Made by a program: the position numbers and the translations under genes. Shown here piece by piece: positions 6,008 to 6,048 of a stretch of DNA of 6,048 nt. The stretch comes from an uncultured Clostridiaceae bacterium (GTDB lineage: Bacteria; Bacillota; Clostridia; Lachnospirales; Lachnospiraceae), in contig CAMWMT010000179.1 in assembly GCA_947175375.1 (NCBI GenBank), positions 1 to 6,048 on the forward strand, written 5' to 3'. The notes below the pieces were generated by a model. It did no database searches, was not told the origin of the DNA, and saw nothing but the letters and a program-made list of their open reading frames with translations. Positions within the stretch are counted from its first letter, which is position 1. Each line of letters starts with the position of its first letter.

Positions 6008-6048
6008 CTCCAAATTGCCTTTCATATGTACTACTCATAGCATCACCC

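Noticed and set aside
5822..6048. Similarity between plus-strand GGGCGACGCC (5823-5832) and minus-strand GGGTGATGCT at the window end
   Set aside because: Seven of ten positions match as an inverted, not complementary, pair. This would not let the two RNAs pair, and it is within chance.
1..6048. CRISPR arrays, insertion sequences, tRNA or rRNA genes
   Set aside because: No regularly spaced repeats, transposase motifs, terminal inverted repeats, or tRNA/rRNA signatures were seen on either strand.

Overview
The window looks like chromosome from a Gram-positive gut-type Clostridia, probably Lachnospiraceae. This is inferred from moderate GC, canonical AAGGAGG ribosome-binding sites, a sigma-A promoter with a perfect TATAAT, and the protein families present. 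All five long genes lie on the minus strand, so transcription runs from high to low coordinates.

From right to left: at 5876-6007 there is a 43-residue hydrophobic, basic-tailed micro-ORF whose last codons are built into a bidirectional hairpin terminator (5864-5903). A possible short plus-strand RNA (about 5820-5905) converges on the same hairpin. This layout resembles a type I toxin-antitoxin locus. Next comes a strong sigma-A-type promoter (5756-5728), then a tightly spaced gene run: a Cof-type HAD phosphatase (4897-5685), an SPFH protein with three C-terminal zinc ribbons (3533-4879, YdjI-like), a double zinc-ribbon protein with a C-terminal membrane anchor (2401-3486, YdjG-like), and a secreted/membrane TPM-domain protein (1560-2387, YdjH-like). 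After a 63-base gap follows an HD-domain dGTP triphosphohydrolase (87-1496). No terminator is visible between these five genes, so they may form one operon. The last 86 bases hold nothing convincing.

The central trio is the envelope-stress module known in Bacillus subtilis as YdjG-YdjH-YdjI, where it works with PspA at the membrane. Here the SPFH gene comes first and no pspA is visible. The predicted topologies fit one complex: the SPFH scaffold and both zinc-ribbon arrays in the cytosol, a tail-anchored zinc-ribbon protein, and a TPM domain outside the membrane with a basic Ser/Gly/His tail inside. The HAD enzyme and dGTPase look like co-transcribed housekeeping genes, with no evident functional link to the trio.

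The least ordinary part is the 5760-6048 region: the micro-ORF, the shared terminator and the possible antisense RNA.
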